The notes beneath the pieces were generated by a model, which saw only the letters and a list, made by a program, of their open reading frames with translations, had not been told where the DNA came from and ran no database searches. Positions 47,560 through 60,829 of a DNA stretch of 64,000 nt are shown piece after piece. Source of the stretch: Balaenoptera acutorostrata (Eukaryota > Chordata > Mammalia > Artiodactyla > Balaenopteridae); the NCBI RefSeq assembly GCF_949987535.1, contig NC_080082.1, forward strand, positions 28,065,164 through 28,129,163, in the 5' to 3' direction. A program made the position numbers and the translations under genes. Within the stretch, counting starts at the first letter, position 1; the number at the start of each line of letters is the position of its first letter.

Positions 47560-47980
47560 AGCACCCCAGTTGCTTTCACCAACTCCAGCCCACGAGCCTT
47601 CTTTCTACCCTCAGACACACCTCAGGGCCTTTGCACACGCTTTCTGTTCAACATAGCACATTCTTTCGGGGTTCTTTCCCTGATTGGTTCCTTCTCAGGT
47701 CTTAATTCAAATGTCCCCTCTCCTAAGAAGCTCTCCATGTCCACCCAACCAAAATTATCCTCCCCATTCATCACTCTCTTCCATGCCACCTTATCTTATA
47801 AACTTTATAGCACTTCACACTGTCTGAAATGACCCTGCAATGTGCTTGTTATCCATTTCTCCATGTTTGCTCTGTCTCATCCATCTTGCTCATCACTCAT
47901 CTCTCCAGTACCTAGTACCACAGTGCCTGGTACTAGGCACTGTGATGCTCAATGAAAACTAGTTAATAAATGAATGAGTG
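47560..47980 (+). repeat. L2 LINE fragment
   Basis: 'cctcagggcctttgcacacgc', 'cttaattcaaatgtcccctctcc' and 'aataaatgaatgagtgaatgag' are strong L2 3' end signatures. Confidence 0.8.
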
Positions 47981-48689
47981 AATGAGACAGAGCTGGTACT
48001 CTGACTAGGCCAGGCCGGCTCCGAGCCTCTTCCCGATCGGAGCCAGTTCCTGACGCTCAGGGCAGGGAGATTCCAGCACTGAGCTGTCCCCACGCCCCAG
48101 CCTCTGACTGGATTAGGGGCATATACACCCTTGCCAGGTGCTTGGCCAGAGAGGAGCTCCCAAGACTGTGCACAGCCTAAGAGCCAGGACAGGACCCGAA
48201 ACTTCACGTCCCATACAGAGCCACCTGGTAAAGGCTCTTAAGAAGTCCTGCAGTGCAGAAGCCTGGGCGCACAAGGCTTTCCTAAACAAATGGGACCACA
48301 GACATACTTTCGCAGGTGCTGGATTATTTGAGGTCTGAGATCCCATCTGAATCTGTGATCAAAATTTGCATTTTCTCTCTACCCGAAGGCAAAGTAACCA
48401 CCGCCACGCCCCTCAACCACCTGCTCCTGGGGCCCAGGGCTAGAGGGGGCACAGGCATGGGATTTGCTGATGAAGGTGGGTCACATTCCCACTGCTGCAA
48501 ATGCCAAAGCTTCTGTCTGGACTCCCCGTGGGCTCCCCAAGGTGCAGCAAGGAGGGGAAATGGCACGTGCCTGTGGCCAGGGAGGATCCTGGGGTCTAGG
48601 CACCTGGGGGCAGGTGTATCCCAAGAACCAGCCTGCAGAGATTCATGACGGAGCTGGGGCAGTGACGGGAACCACACAGGAGCACGAAC

Positions 48690-48850
48690 CACACGATGTG
48701 CACCTGGCCTCCTGCAATGCACACAGCCACTCTGTGAGGGGTGGGCATTATTAAGCCCATTTTACAACTGGGAAAACTGAGGCTCAGAGAGAAGCCACTC
48801 TCCCAGGTGGCTTCTCCCCGGTGGGGTCACACGGCTGGTAAAACTGGACC
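48690..48850 (-). repeat. MIR SINE fragment
   Basis: 'attattaagcccattttacaactgggaaaactgaggctcagag' is reverse MIR text. Confidence 0.75.
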
Positions 48851-50009
48851 CACATCCAGCTCTGTGTACTCCTTTGCCTATGCTGCCCCCATTGTCCCGC
48901 ATGGCACCCCATCTGCAGTGCTGGAATCTGCAGGACATGGAGAGGAGGTGACAACCTCTCTAGGGAATGACATGAGGCCCAAGAGGATGCGCCATGGGTC
49001 CAAGGCATCGCAGCCCAGGAGCCAGACCCTCATCCCTAGGCTCATGGGGTCTGCAAGCATCCCCATCCTACCTGGACAACAGTTACTACATCTCCCAACT
49101 CTGGTTCCCCAAGCCCAGGTTGGGGGAGCAGAGGCCAGACTCCCGGGTGTGCTGACACCCGGTGCAGGGTCTCCTTGAGGAGACACTGGCTGTCCTTTCC
49201 AGTACAAATGGAGATGTGTGCTGCACCAGGGCCCGGCCCAGGTATTGGGACCTGCACATTCTTGGCTGCCAGCCAAGGAGCCGGAGAATAGACTCTGCCC
49301 ATCTGGTCTGGGGTGCGTGCATAGCCCCATGAGAGTGCACCAGGCATGGTCATGGACAAAGGATAAGTACAGCTTTGAGGAAATCGCACGAGGATTCCTT
49401 CCGGCCCTGCCCACTGCCCGCAGCTCTCGCCAGGCGATGTCACATGCAGGTGTGTGGGAGAGGGAAGTGCCACGACGAGGTCAGGCACACATCTACCAGG
49501 CGCAGGCCTATGGGATGAGGGCGAGCAAGGCGCAGCATCGGCTCCCTGATAATTTGGGAGGTGAGCATCCCCCTTCCCAACTCCTCCATCACACCCTCCT
49601 GCCTCATGCCTTCCGCTCTAACCACCGGCCTTTCAGGGCACTGGAGCGGGACTGGAGCCCGGACAGAGAGGCCCCCAACCCCAGGCCATCTTCCTCTAAT
49701 GCAGAGGCCTGTTCCCTGGTGCCTGGAAGCCCTGCCAGCTCCTCCAGGGCTCAGCTTTTATCTCGGCCTGCCTGGAATTGCCAAGTGCACCACAAACCGC
49801 CTGAGCCTGAGCCAGCGCCAGCCCAACTCCCACCACCCTGGCCTCCCCACCAAAGCACAAGTCAGGCTGCAGGTGGGGGTGGGCAGAGTCCCGCTGATAC
49901 CCAGGTGGCTCCAGTTCTCTTAGGGCGGGGAGGCAGGAAGAAGTGCCCCCAAGTTATTACACATTATCTCTGGGCCTCAGTGCACCCATTTGCCCAAGGG
50001 GGAGATCAT

Positions 50010-50165
50010 AATAGTAAAGGCTAACATATGGGCCACGTGCTGTTGTAAACACTTTACTGCATTAACACCTTGGTGCTCAAAACAGCCCCCTGAAGTAGAC
50101 ACTATTTTATCCACTTTTTCCAGATGAGGAAAATGAGGCAGATGCCCAAGTTCACACAACCCGAG
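50010..50165 (-). repeat. MIR SINE fragment
   Basis: 'aaaggctaacatatgggccacgtgctgttgtaaacac' and 'ccagatgaggaaaatgaggcagatgccc' are reverse MIR text. Confidence 0.7.
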
Positions 50166-50479
50166 AGGAACAAAATTCTCCCCAGACAAGCAGCCTTGCT
50201 ATCCCTGTGGGTCCTGTCGCCCCAGAAGAGCATGGGCTTAGCAGCAGCAGGGATGGGGGTCAAGACAAGGGCACATGTCCTCGGGCCCCCAGCACAGACT
50301 CTGGCCTGGCAGAGGAGCCCCCTCGCCAATGAGGGGGGCAGGAGAGCACAGCACAGAAAAGAGCCCAGACTCTGGAGATAAGAGGTCACTCCTGGGTAAG
50401 CCTCCTGTGCCTCAGTGTCCTCATCTCTAAAATGGGCACATCAGGAGCTTGTGCCTGGCAGGAATAAATGTGTGTGCAG

Positions 50480-50620
50480 GGGCTTCCCTGGCGGTCCAGT
50501 AGTTATGACTCCATGTTTCCAATGCAGGGGGCTGGGTTCGATCCCTGGTCAGGGAACCAAGGCCCCACAGGTCACATGGCATGGCCAAAAACAAAACAAA
50601 ACAAAACAAAAAAACAAAAA
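50480..50620 (+). mobile_element. CHR-1-type SINE
   Basis: Head GGCTTCCCTGGCGGTCCAGT, B box GGGTTCGATCC, tail (AAAAC)n. ATGTGTGCA-like sequence repeats at both ends. Confidence 0.9.
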
Positions 50621-52639
50621 CATGTGTGCAAAGCGCTGAGCCTAGGGCCCGGCAGAGTCTGAGGACAGGGAGGGTCCAGGACTGTTCTAGCCCAGCCGAG
50701 CCACCAGGGAACCAGGGAGAGCTGGGGGCTTGAGGGGCCTGCAGGGGGTGTCTCAACCCACTGGTGCCAGCGCAGGCACCGGGCAGGGATCAGAAAATGT
50801 ATGTTCCAAGCTCTCCCCTTCAGCAGCCCTGTCCTGACCCCCAAACCTGCAGGGTTCCCCATGGGTCTCAAGGAACTCCTGATGGGGCGTGAGGACCAGA
50901 CTGGTGGAGGGCAAGCCTGGGAGGCTGGGGCCCAGCCAGGACCCCACCCCACCCCGTTTGAGAGGTCCCTCTGTGCCAGCCCCGCCCTGCCCCCACTTGC
51001 CATCTGCCTGGTCCCCGGGGTCCTGGTCCCCCCAGCTGCTGTGTTTGCTCACGTGATGCCCCATCTGCTGTGAGTCAGAAGACAGATCCACAGGGCCACC
51101 CCGGGTCGGGGCTGGGGGTGCTGAGCCCGCTCTGGTTCTGGGTGGGCTGGCAGCACTGAGGTTTGGGCTGTGTTGTCACATTTCCCCCACCACCCTCACC
51201 AGCCCTGCCCCCGACCCTTAACTGCATCCCTGAAAGGGGCGCAGTCCACCACCCATCACCCACACGCAGCTCTTGTGGAGAATGAAGTGACCTGGGGCCC
51301 GGCTCAGCTAGAGCACAGTCCATGTGGCCCCCTTCATGGCTGTCCCTGCCCTGCCCCTCCCAAATTTGTCATGCCGGGCCCCGCTGGGAAGGCCACCCCC
51401 ACTACACACAGACCCGGCCACAGCTCCGCCGCCTCTTTTACCTGCCCTTCTCCTGGGCTGGGCGACCACCTCCCCTCTCTGTCCCCACAGCCATGAAGCT
51501 GCCCTCTAAGTAGAAGCCCCGGGCCTGGGGCAACCAGGTCAGCCCTGCATCACAACAATGCCCTCCTTATCCAGCTGGGCTGGCACCCTGGGCACCCAGA
51601 CCCCACCTGGCACCCACCTGGCCTGGCTGCAGTACCGCCCAAGTCTTCCCGCCATCCCTTCCGCTGAGAGCAGATTGGGACCTGCCAGCCTGGCACTCCA
51701 GGTCCCCCAAATGACCCATGCCAGGTCTCCAGTGCCATCGCCTGCTCTACTCCCCCCAGTTCTCATCATTCCCAAACCATTTCCCATGCAGTTTCCTCTG
51801 CCAGGAACGCCACCCCCCTCTTCCCTCCAATCCCCATACGTGTACATCAAACCCTCCTCCCCCTCCCCACCAGCATCCAAGGCCAGACTCTGTGCCCTCT
51901 GCAGAGCCTCCGGGTCCTCCCAGGTCAGGAAGTTCTCTCCTCCTCCACCAGCAAGCTTATCTGACTCGTCAGCCTCAGATCCTGCCTTGTTTGTTTGTGT
52001 TCCTGGCAAGATGAGGGTGTCCCAGCCTGGCTGACCAGGTCCTGCCCAGTGGCCCAGGGCACCAAAGCCAGCACAACAGTGCAGCCTGCCTAGCACAGCC
52101 TCCACCTCCCACACCACACTTGGAGAGGTGTCCTTCACGACCCTGACGCTCTCAGAGGCAAGACCGGGACCAAGGGAGGCTGGGCAGCTATTAACCCACC
52201 CTACATGCCCACTTAGCAACTGGGCAAACTGAGGCCCAGAGAGAGAGGCAAGTCAAGGCGGCCACGGTGACGCTATGACCAAGGTGGGGCTGCGTCTCAG
52301 GTCCCTAGAGTCCCTGCAGTAAAGGGGCTCAGATCTGGTCCCAAGAGCTAGTCCTGCCCTGGATATTGGCAGGGAAGACCTCACGGGACCCCTGGCCTGG
52401 GCTCTGGGGAACCAACTCAGCAGCTAGTGGCTCTCAGTGACCCGAGACGCTTCTCCCCACTCAGCCTCCAATCGAGAGGAATCAACCCTCTGCCCTCAGG
52501 GTATCTGCAGCAGGGGGGCAGGGGCTTGGCTCTGGACCACCCACACCCCATTTGTCTCATTCGCTGCTGTGTCCCTCCTCCCTAGAACAGTACCAGGCAC
52601 ACAGTAGGTGCTCAATAATTGTTTATATGAATAACTTCT

Positions 52640-52946
52640 GGGACTTCCCTGGTAGCACAGTGGTTAAGAATCCGCCTGCCAATGCAGGGGACACGGGTTC
52701 AATCCCTGGTCCGGGAAGATCCCACATGCCGCGGAGCAACTAAGCCCGCAAGCCACAACTACTGAGCCCACGTGCCACAACTACTGAAGCCCGCGCACCT
52801 AGAGCCCGTGCTCCGTAAAAAGAGAAGCCACGGCAACGAAGAGTAGCCCCCGCTCGCCACAGCTAGAGAGAGCCTGAGCACAGCAATGAAGACCCAACGC
52901 AGCCAAAAATAAATAAATAAAATAAATAAATTTATTAAAAAAAAAT
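52640..52946 (+). mobile_element. CHR-2-type SINE
   Basis: Full-length copy with GGACTTCCCTGGTAGCACAG head and an (AAATA)n tail. A perfect 10-bp target-site duplication AATAACTTCT lies at 52630-52639 and 52947-52956. It inserted at the 3' end of a MIR ('caggcacacagtaggtgctcaataa'). Confidence 0.95.
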
Positions 52947-54215
52947 AATAACTTCTTTGGCCCTCTAGAGCCACAAAGGCTATTCCTCCCCACCCCACCT
53001 AGCCCAGGCCAGAGCTGCTCCAAGCAGGATGGGAGCGGGGCAGGTGGGCAGGTGAGAGGGTCCTGCCTTAACTCACGCCCCCCGCCACTGCCTCAGTAAA
53101 ATGAACACCAGCCCCTTCCCATGGGGCCATGAGAGACCCCCAACTCGTTACCACAGGAAGGAGGCTGGTTGGGGAGGCGGGGAGGAGAGGAACCAGCAGT
53201 TCCCAGGTGGGGAAACCCTATCAGCACCGGGCAGACGGGGGCCTGGGGTCTGGCGGTTAGCAAGTAGGGAGCGCTCCAGCCCTCAGCCGCTGCTTCCCCA
53301 TCTACTGCTGCTGGTTTCCTGGACGTTCTCTCTCATCCCAGGTCCCCCATGTTCAGACTCCACTGCCAGGACCATCTCCTCCTAAAGGTGGCCTGGGCCA
53401 TGAAGGGCCAGACTGCCTCTGTTTCACTGCGGGGCCCCAGACGCAGCACCCGGGCAGCTGAAGGCAAGGCTGCCCTCAAGTGCCCATGCCCAGCCCCCTG
53501 CAGCATCCTTTCCTCCCCGAGGCTGGAGGCTGGCTTTCCATCCCCAGACTTGTTCTGTGACCTTAGGTAAGCCCCCTGTCCTCTCACAACCTTGGTTCTC
53601 CCATCTGTACAGTGGGGGCAGGAGAGCACAGTATCTCACCACCCACAGAGCAGACCCAGCTTGCAGGGCCCAGTGACTCTATCAGTTTGAGCCTCAGTTT
53701 CCCCAGCTAACAAATGGCTAGTGGCTCTGGGAGGTTCCATCCTCTCAGGCCCGTCCCCTTCCCAGGCGTCTCCCTGTCCATCCACCCCCAACTCTAGAGA
53801 CCCCGCACAGCACTGCTCTTGTGGGCTAGCTCCCACCCAGATACCAAGACTTCAGCGCCCCGGTCCACCGCCACCCCACCCTCTGCTGCACTCACTCCCA
53901 TCCCTCCTCGCTCCTGCCGTCATGCCCTTGATCTGGTACCTGGTGACGGGTAGAAGGTCCTGCGTGAGGCCGGGCAGCGTTCCCGCCTTTCAAGATCCCC
54001 CTCCAAGGCTTAACCTGCCAGCTGTGGTCCCGTTTCTGAGAGAGCCGGTGAGTGCGGCGGCTCCCAGCCCCTCTCCTGAGGCCGGGCAAGGCAGGCAGCC
54101 AGTGTGGAGCCCGGAGAAGCGCCGGGCTGTGTTTTTGGGTCGGGGGACACCCCCCTCCTGCCCCAACTGGGCTCCTCCCTCCTCGCAGCTCGGCTGGGGA
54201 TGACGGGACCATACG

Positions 54216-54477
54216 TGAGTCACAGATTTCTCAGAGGGAGGCTGAGAGGGGGCAGGGCTGAGAGAGCCGAGGCGGGGACACTGGGGGATGCCCATGACTC
54301 AGCTCTGGGCAAGGGGGCACTTCAGCCTCGCCCGCCCCCGATCCAGGCAGACAGGTGCCAGGCTTCATGGACGGGTGCTGGTCAGAGATAAGTCTTCCTC
54401 CTCGCCCTCCATCTGTTACTTCCCCAGGGCTGTTCTCCACAGAGTTCCCGCCGAGAGGCCAGAGTTGCTATGGCAAC
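54216..54477. promoter_or_regulatory. Candidate enhancer: AP-1 pair, GATA site and palindromic X-box
   Basis: Within 262 bp there are TGAGTCA at 54216-54222, TGACTCA at 54295-54301, AGATAAG at 54386-54392 and the full X-box GTTGCTATGGCAAC at 54464-54477. It lies about 18.7 kb upstream of the ADGRG1 start codon. The activity is inferred from motif clustering. Confidence 0.4.
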
Positions 54478-55119
54478 AGGCCACCCCGATGCTGGCGCCC
54501 CCCCCCCTCCGACCCCGCACCCAGGCCCGGCAACAACTGCCCTTTCCTGAAAGAAAGTCCAGCCTCCTTGGCAGCAGGCAGGAGCCGGCGCTGACCGGCA
54601 GGGCGGAAGGCACGCTGGGGAAGGGGGGTGTCAAGCAGCCTGGCATGCGGCCAGCCAGGCCACACACAACCGGCCACCTGACCTTGACTCCTCCCTCAGC
54701 CTCAGTTAGCCCCCCAGCGAAGGGATCCACCTCAGTGCTCCCCCAAGCATTCACAGTTTCAACACTCCAAGACTCAAGATCTGGATTCTGAGACCCCAGG
54801 GGCTTCTGGAAATGGCCTCCCAGCCCATCTGCTGGGCCAAAGGGGAAACTGAGGCCCAGGTGAGGAACCATTCCTGGTGGTTCCAAAAGCTCAAAGAGAG
54901 AAATTTGGAAATGGGCCGACACCCCCATTCCCTTTCTGGTCACTGGCCTCTGTCAGCATTTCCCTCCCACTGCTAAGGTTCATGGCCACCCTGGGAGTCA
55001 GGAAGCTTCGGATGGCCCAGGGCGCCCCCCAACCCTCCGCAGAGTGGGGATCCCCGTCTCCCCTCATCCCTCCAACGTGAACAGATGATTCCCAAGTCAC
55101 AGATGCTGGAAGGATTTCA

Positions 55120-55440
55120 CAACCTAATGAGGACAAGTGATGACAGCAACAATAACAAGAGTAATAATAATAATGATGATTACATTTACTGACCATTTAC
55201 TACATTCCAGACTCTTCCCTGGCACTGTCGCCACGGTGCCACAGGAAAATGTGTTGCTCAGACCAGCGCCTGACACTTGATGAGCCCTCAGTCAATATTC
55301 ATGGTGAATGTGGCGATGCAGAAGGAAGAGATATGAAGCCCAGAGAAGGGAATTAACTTGCCCAAGATCACACAGCTGGGAAGTGGCAGAGATGGGATGG
55401 GAGCCCAGGCGGTCTGGCTCCACAGCCAGCTGTCCTAACC
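55120..55440 (-). repeat. MIR SINE fragments
   Basis: 'tttactgaccatttactacattccagactc' and 'gaattaacttgcccaagatcacacagctggg' are reverse MIR text. Confidence 0.7.
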
Positions 55441-55677
55441 ACTCATGAATTTAGCCTCCCCAGGGGGACCAAGAAACAAGGGAGCAGAAACAGGATGGGG
55501 TGGAAAGGATCCAGGAAAGGATGGGGAGTCCCCTACATGCATGTCTTTGGGCAAGTCACCACCTCTAAGGTTCAGTTTCCCCAAGGTCTGTCCTTCAGGG
55601 CTGGGCCAGCTGGTCACTGGGGCAGCCTCAGCTGTTCCCCAGGGTCCAGGCCAGCCAGACAGCAGTCACCCACCCAT

Positions 55678-55699
55678 ACACACACACACACACACACAT
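55678..55699. repeat. (CA)n microsatellite
   Basis: A short, nearly perfect CA run. Confidence 0.9.
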
Positions 55700-56279
55700 G
55701 CCACAGAGGGTGCTGGCCTCCAGGGCACAGATGGAGGGTCAGTGGCGCCACTTTGCGGTTGGCACGGGCTTGCTGAGCTGGATGTCCAAGCAAGGGATGC
55801 AGAAGCCTGGAGCCAGCTGCCACTCTGGCCACCCAGGAGAGGCCTATGAGGTGGCCCGGCCAGGGCAGGAGTTGCTTGCCAAGCTCTGCCTGCCCTCTCA
55901 CCATCAGGCTGCTCAGAGACCTGCTGTGTGCTGGGCACTGTGCTAGGCTCCAGGGGGTGGGAGACAACCCTGCCTCATGTGGTGGTGACACCAGACAGTC
56001 AGTTATCGGCACCGTAGAGCCCCAGAGGGCTCTGAGAGTCAGAGGAGAGAAACCAAATAAGTTATTATTAATTACACCACCACCTCTTATTAGCATCGAT
56101 ACGTCCATGGGACTGATAACAGGGGCTGTGTCCATAGGGTTCACTGTGTAAGACCTCTGCTCTCCGTGGGTCCTTCTCACTGTATCCTCCCAACCCTGTA
56201 GGCTGGTCCCACTGGTATGTCAGAGACACAGCTGGTCTGTGGCTGGGCCTCCAGACCTGTGGGCTCTAACCAAGCACCT

Positions 56280-56440
56280 ACCAGTTGCCAGGCCCCTGCT
56301 AGGTTCATCACATTCATCATCTCCTCTGCCTCTCATGACAGCTGCTATCCTGCTCCACGGAAGAGGAAGGAGGCCCAGAGTGGGCGAGGACCTTGCCCTC
56401 ACCTTTCAGGGTCAGAGCCAGGGTTTGAACCAGGCTTGTC
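56280..56440 (-). repeat. MIR SINE fragment
   Basis: 'gttcatcacattcatcatctcctctgcctctcatgacagctgctatcc' then 'gtcagagccagggtttgaacc' is reverse MIR text. Confidence 0.6.
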
Positions 56441-56639
56441 GGCCCTTGAGCCTCAGCTGGGTCTTGAAGAAACGGTTTCAGTGAACAGAGACCAGCTGGA
56501 AGGACATTCTGGGTAGAGGGAACAGCATCAACAGAGGGGGAGAGGTGGGACATGGGAGACATCCTTGGAAGGAAGTAGGATCTAATTAGGGGGGTAAGGG
56601 CAGATGGGATTCTGAAAGCATGGAGTTTGCCTTTGATGG

Positions 56640-56783
56640 TATTTCGTCAAAGGTGCTGAGAAGCACTCAGAATGGTCCACAGACCTACAGCGTGACCAGA
56701 GAAGTTGTTAGAAATCCAGCATCTCAGGTGTGTCCCAGACCTGTTGAATCAGAATATGTATTTGAACAAGACCCCAGGTGCTT
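56640..56783 (+). mobile_element. MER5-type DNA transposon relic
   Basis: 'gttgttagaaatccagcatctcagg' and 'ctgttgaatcagaatatgtatttgaacaagacccccaggtg'-like text match MER5A. The younger SINE at 56796 cut into its 3' end. Confidence 0.75.
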
Positions 56784-56795
56784 CCAGCATTTGTT

Positions 56796-56907
56796 TTTTG
56801 TTTTTTGCCACATCACGTGGCATGTGGGATCTTCGTTCCCCAACCAGGGATCGAACCAGTGCCCCCTGCAGTGGAAGCACAGACCACTGGACTTCCAGGG
56901 AAGTCCC
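56796..56907 (-). mobile_element. CHR-1-type SINE
   Basis: Reverse-oriented copy with B box GGTTCGATCCC and a T-rich end. A perfect 12-bp target-site duplication CCAGCATTTGTT lies at 56784-56795 and 56908-56919. Confidence 0.95.
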
Positions 56908-57929
56908 CCAGCATTTGTTAAAGCAGGAGAAACTTTGGTCTACTCTAGGGGCTGTACCAGCAATGATGGGATGGGATGTGGAGGGGAGGCCAGGGCCCAG
57001 CGGGGGCACTGGAGAAGATGGAGGTGGGTGGGAGGCTAGGGGGGGAGACTTTGGTCCAAGAAACCAGAAGCAGGGCTAGGACCTCTTCTCAAATGTGAGA
57101 GGGGATAAGATATCAGAAACTGCCCTCAAGTATGTGGGGGCATGGGACGGGGTACAGATCTGGGAGACAGGCACAGCGGAATGGGGGTACCCTTGTGACA
57201 TATTGGGGAATCCTCCAAAAGGCAACTGGAAACACATCGCTAGGACTCAGGGGTGAAGGGCTGGGGTCCCCCAAGCCCAGGGAAGGTCATAAACATTACT
57301 GGCTGGTGATGGTGGCCAGAGATGGGGTGGAGAGTGCAGAAAGTTGCAGAAAGGCCTTCATTTGAAGGGATGGAGGAAAGGGGGTAATGCTACCACCTGG
57401 AGGTTGGTTCAGACTCTGGGCTCAGGCCAACGGGCTTCTCCTCCCAGGGGTGACTCAGGCAGCATCTCTCTAGCCATCCGCTGTCTCACTGTCAAGTGGG
57501 GATAATAACAGCACCACCAATAGTAAAAATGAGGCCACGTACATAAAGCTCATGGCCTAGCCCTGGCACAAATTCATGCTCTGATGTATTGTGCGGGCTT
57601 TGCTGTTCAGAGCAGCCTGAGAAGGAGACAGAGATGGGGCTGCCAGGGAGGTGGGAGGACGTGTGTTCCCCAGGACAGGAGGGAGGACGGGACATCCGTG
57701 GTGGCCACTGTGACAGAGGCTTGGGCAAGTGGGAGGACACAGCAGGGCTTCTTCCTGGAGGCCTCACCCTTTTCCATCTCTAACTCTCCAGCCTAGGCAG
57801 CCTTGCAACCAGTGAAGAGCTGTGCCCACCTGCAGGAAGAGTCATGGGCAACCACTGTCTGTGTGTAGGTGGGTTTTCATTGGACAAGAGCTGTTCGAGT
57901 TCAGGCTTCTCCCCTTGCAAGCTGAGTGG

Positions 57930-58230
57930 CCTTGTAAAGCACTGAGCACCACGCCTGGCACACAGTAGGTGCTCGACAAATGTTGGCCAATGTCATGATT
58001 ATCATCAAGTCAACACAAATGCCAAGGGCCAAGCACTCCACCATTGGCAAAGCCCTTTCATGGCCAGTGTCTCCTCTACAAACTGTGATGATTGTTCCCG
58101 CTTAACAGAGATGGAAACCGAGGCTCAGAGAGAGAACTTTCCCAAAGCCTCACAGCACATCAGCAGCAGAGCCAGGATTCGAACCCTTGTCTTGCGACCC
58201 AGACTACGTGCTTTGTGGCCAATGCTCCCA
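57930..58230. repeat. MIR fragments in opposite orientations
   Basis: 57930-58005 is a plus-strand MIR 3' end ('ggcacacagtaggtgctcgacaaatg'). 58010-58230 is reverse MIR ('aacagagatggaaaccgaggctcagag'). Confidence 0.65.
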
Positions 58231-58819
58231 GCCACCTCCCAGTACATTCCCGTGGGAAAGCCTCCTGGCTGCAGGCGCAGGGGCAGCCGCGGTCCCATGA
58301 TAACACCATCACAGCCATCCCAGGGCCCAGGGGGATGGCAATGCCCATGTGACTCAGCTGCCCTCACAAAGGGAACTGTGTGCGCAGTGCCTCAGGCCTG
58401 CCGCCCTTACCCACCACCCATCCCCCAGCTGCAGAAGGAGCAGGGAGCCTGACATATCCAAGACGCAGGGAGAACTAGAGGCACCTCAGCCAACGGCCCA
58501 AGTCTAATGGAGATTCAAGCCCAGGCTTGGGGTGCAGGAGGCGGGTGCCAGCCCCGGTGATGGAATGAAGGGCCAGGCAAGCAGAAGGGCAAAGACCGCC
58601 CAGGTCCCAGCCGGTTTTCTGAGGCCTTATTTGGAGCTCCAAGGACAGACTCAACCCCATTGGCTCTCTCGGGGGTGGAGCCCAGGCAGGTGCCCCCACC
58701 CACGTTTACCTGCATCAGGTTTCAAAAGCACTGGGGCTTGTGGTCTGGGCTCCTGTCCCCAGCACTGACCTCTCTCCACCCCTTCCCCCTGAAGGCTTCA
58801 GACTCAGAGCCCATGTACC

Positions 58820-58960
58820 ACTGTTGAGCTCTTACTGTGTACCATGCAAGTGACTTGCATTTTCTCCCATGATCCTGCCCAGGAGGCCTTGCCCCTTTTG
58901 CTGAAGGAAGAGACAGGCTCAGAGAGGGAGGGCGCCCAACCCAAGGTCACACAGGATCTG
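58820..58960 (-). repeat. MIR SINE fragment
   Basis: 'tgagctcttactgtgtaccatgcaag' and 'gctcagagagggagg...cccaaggtcacacagg' are reverse MIR text. Confidence 0.6.
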
Positions 58961-60795
58961 ACTTCAAGGCTTCCTTCCTCCCCCAATACCCTCTTCCTGG
59001 TTCCAGTGGCATCTTGACCACATGCCTACAAGAAGTGTCCTTGGACCTGCCCCAGACAGGCAGGCAGACAGACAGACATCCCCCAACCGTCACGGTCACC
59101 CTGTTCCTGCCCAGGAACATTATGCAGGGCCTTAGACAAAGTTCAGGTTGGCTGGGTCTCCAAGGGCCACCTCTGCTGACCTTTCCGGGAGGCGGGCATG
59201 GCTGGGTGCCCAGCTACCCAAGATAGAAGGTAGACAGGGCGGCCGCCTGGTCTTCCTAGGCATGACGGAACGTCTGACCTCAGCCCAGCCCCTCAAGTAC
59301 ACTTGGCAGGAAGGTTGAATCCAGCCAGAACAGGCCACACTCCTGCCTCCCAGCCTCCAGAAGCCCCTGATCCCAGGGCAAGGGCAGGCCCACCAACGAC
59401 AGGCCACAAGCCCTCTCCACAACCCCACTCCCATGCCACCAGCCTGGACCACCCTTACTGCGGGAAGCAGGCACAGAGCCGGGTACCCAGAGGCCTGTGT
59501 TCCTCAGGTGAGACCCTAACCATCTGTAAACATCGGGCGCCCCTTTGCAGCCCATGGGATTGGAGCCCGTGGGCTGGGTGGTGCTTCACCACTCAGTCAC
59601 TGGAGCTAAGAGTGCAGCCCTTCCTTGGGGTGTGACATCTGGGAGAACCACTCTTCCCAAGGGGACCCCTGGGGCTCTGCTCAGAGGCAGGTTTGCCTGG
59701 GGGAGACCCGGCGACTGGGAGGCTCCAAACTGCCCCTCACCGCCCCGACCCCCCAGATTCCTCCCAGCATTGCCCCCAAAGCCCTCCAAACAGCACAGCC
59801 TGGGACCTGGCATCAAACTGCCCAGATCTGAGCTTCTGAGCCTCAGTGTCCAAGGGTGTAAAATGGGGCCGCGCAGGTTTGTCTGCAGCCAGGGCCTCCG
59901 GGTAGCGCAGTAACAGGTGCTGTCATTATCCCAGGCTCTCTTTTCAATGCAGATTCCCCCCGTGGGAGGAGCAGAAGAGACTTCTAACTCCTCCATAGGT
60001 GCCTCCCTTCCTGAACATGAGGGCCCAGACAGGCCATCCCAGCTGCCATCGACGTCTCCGTGGTTGTGTCCCTTCTGGCAGTGCCCCCAACCCCAGCCCT
60101 GGCCCGTGAGGTTTGGTTGGCAGCTGCTCAGATGCCCAAGACTTGGGCCAGGTGGCTCTGGTCAGGGGTGAGGCACCGCCACGCACATGCCAAGGGAGGC
60201 AAATGAGGCCCAGAGAAGTTGAGCGACTACCCACCAGGTGGCACAGCAGTGGGCAAAGATGGCAGGTCTTGTTTTGTCTTGGGGTGAAAATGTGCCATCT
60301 CGCTTGAATGCCACAGGCTTCCCAGGGCCCAGGCTCTCGACTCTGACGTCCCCATGTGTCCCACTGCCACTCCCGCCCCCCCCTACCCACAAACACATTC
60401 ATTGGCGCCCGCCACAGGAGACACACCTAGGAGTCATAAAGAGGGTGCCTCGGTGTCCTCACCTGGCAACCAGGGCGGCCATCACTTCTCTTTTGGTGAA
60501 ATAAAGAGTCGTGTGTACTTTGTGGAAAGGCCAGCCTCGCCCCCAGAGACACCCCCATCGCCTCTCAGAAGCACTGCTTCCCGCCTGTGCATCTGGCCCG
60601 GCAGGCAGGGAGCCCCCCCCGGAGTCTCCCCATAAGTGCTGGGGCGCAGATGGCTCAGGAGGCGTAATGGGGCAAGGATGACAGACACTCATTAGCAGCG
60701 GAGGCTAATCAACAGAGGGAACACGGGGGGCCCATTTTGCTACCGCAATGCCCCAGGGAGCCAGGTGGGTGGGGGCAGAGCTGGCCGGGCGCCAG

Positions 60796-60818
60796 CCCCC
60801 CCCCCCCCCCCCCCCCCC
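60796..60818. repeat. Poly-C homopolymer (23 C)
   Basis: A 23-base uninterrupted C run (poly-G on the minus strand). The length may be unreliable in the assembly. Confidence 0.9.
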
Positions 60819-60829
60819 GCCCAGCCACC

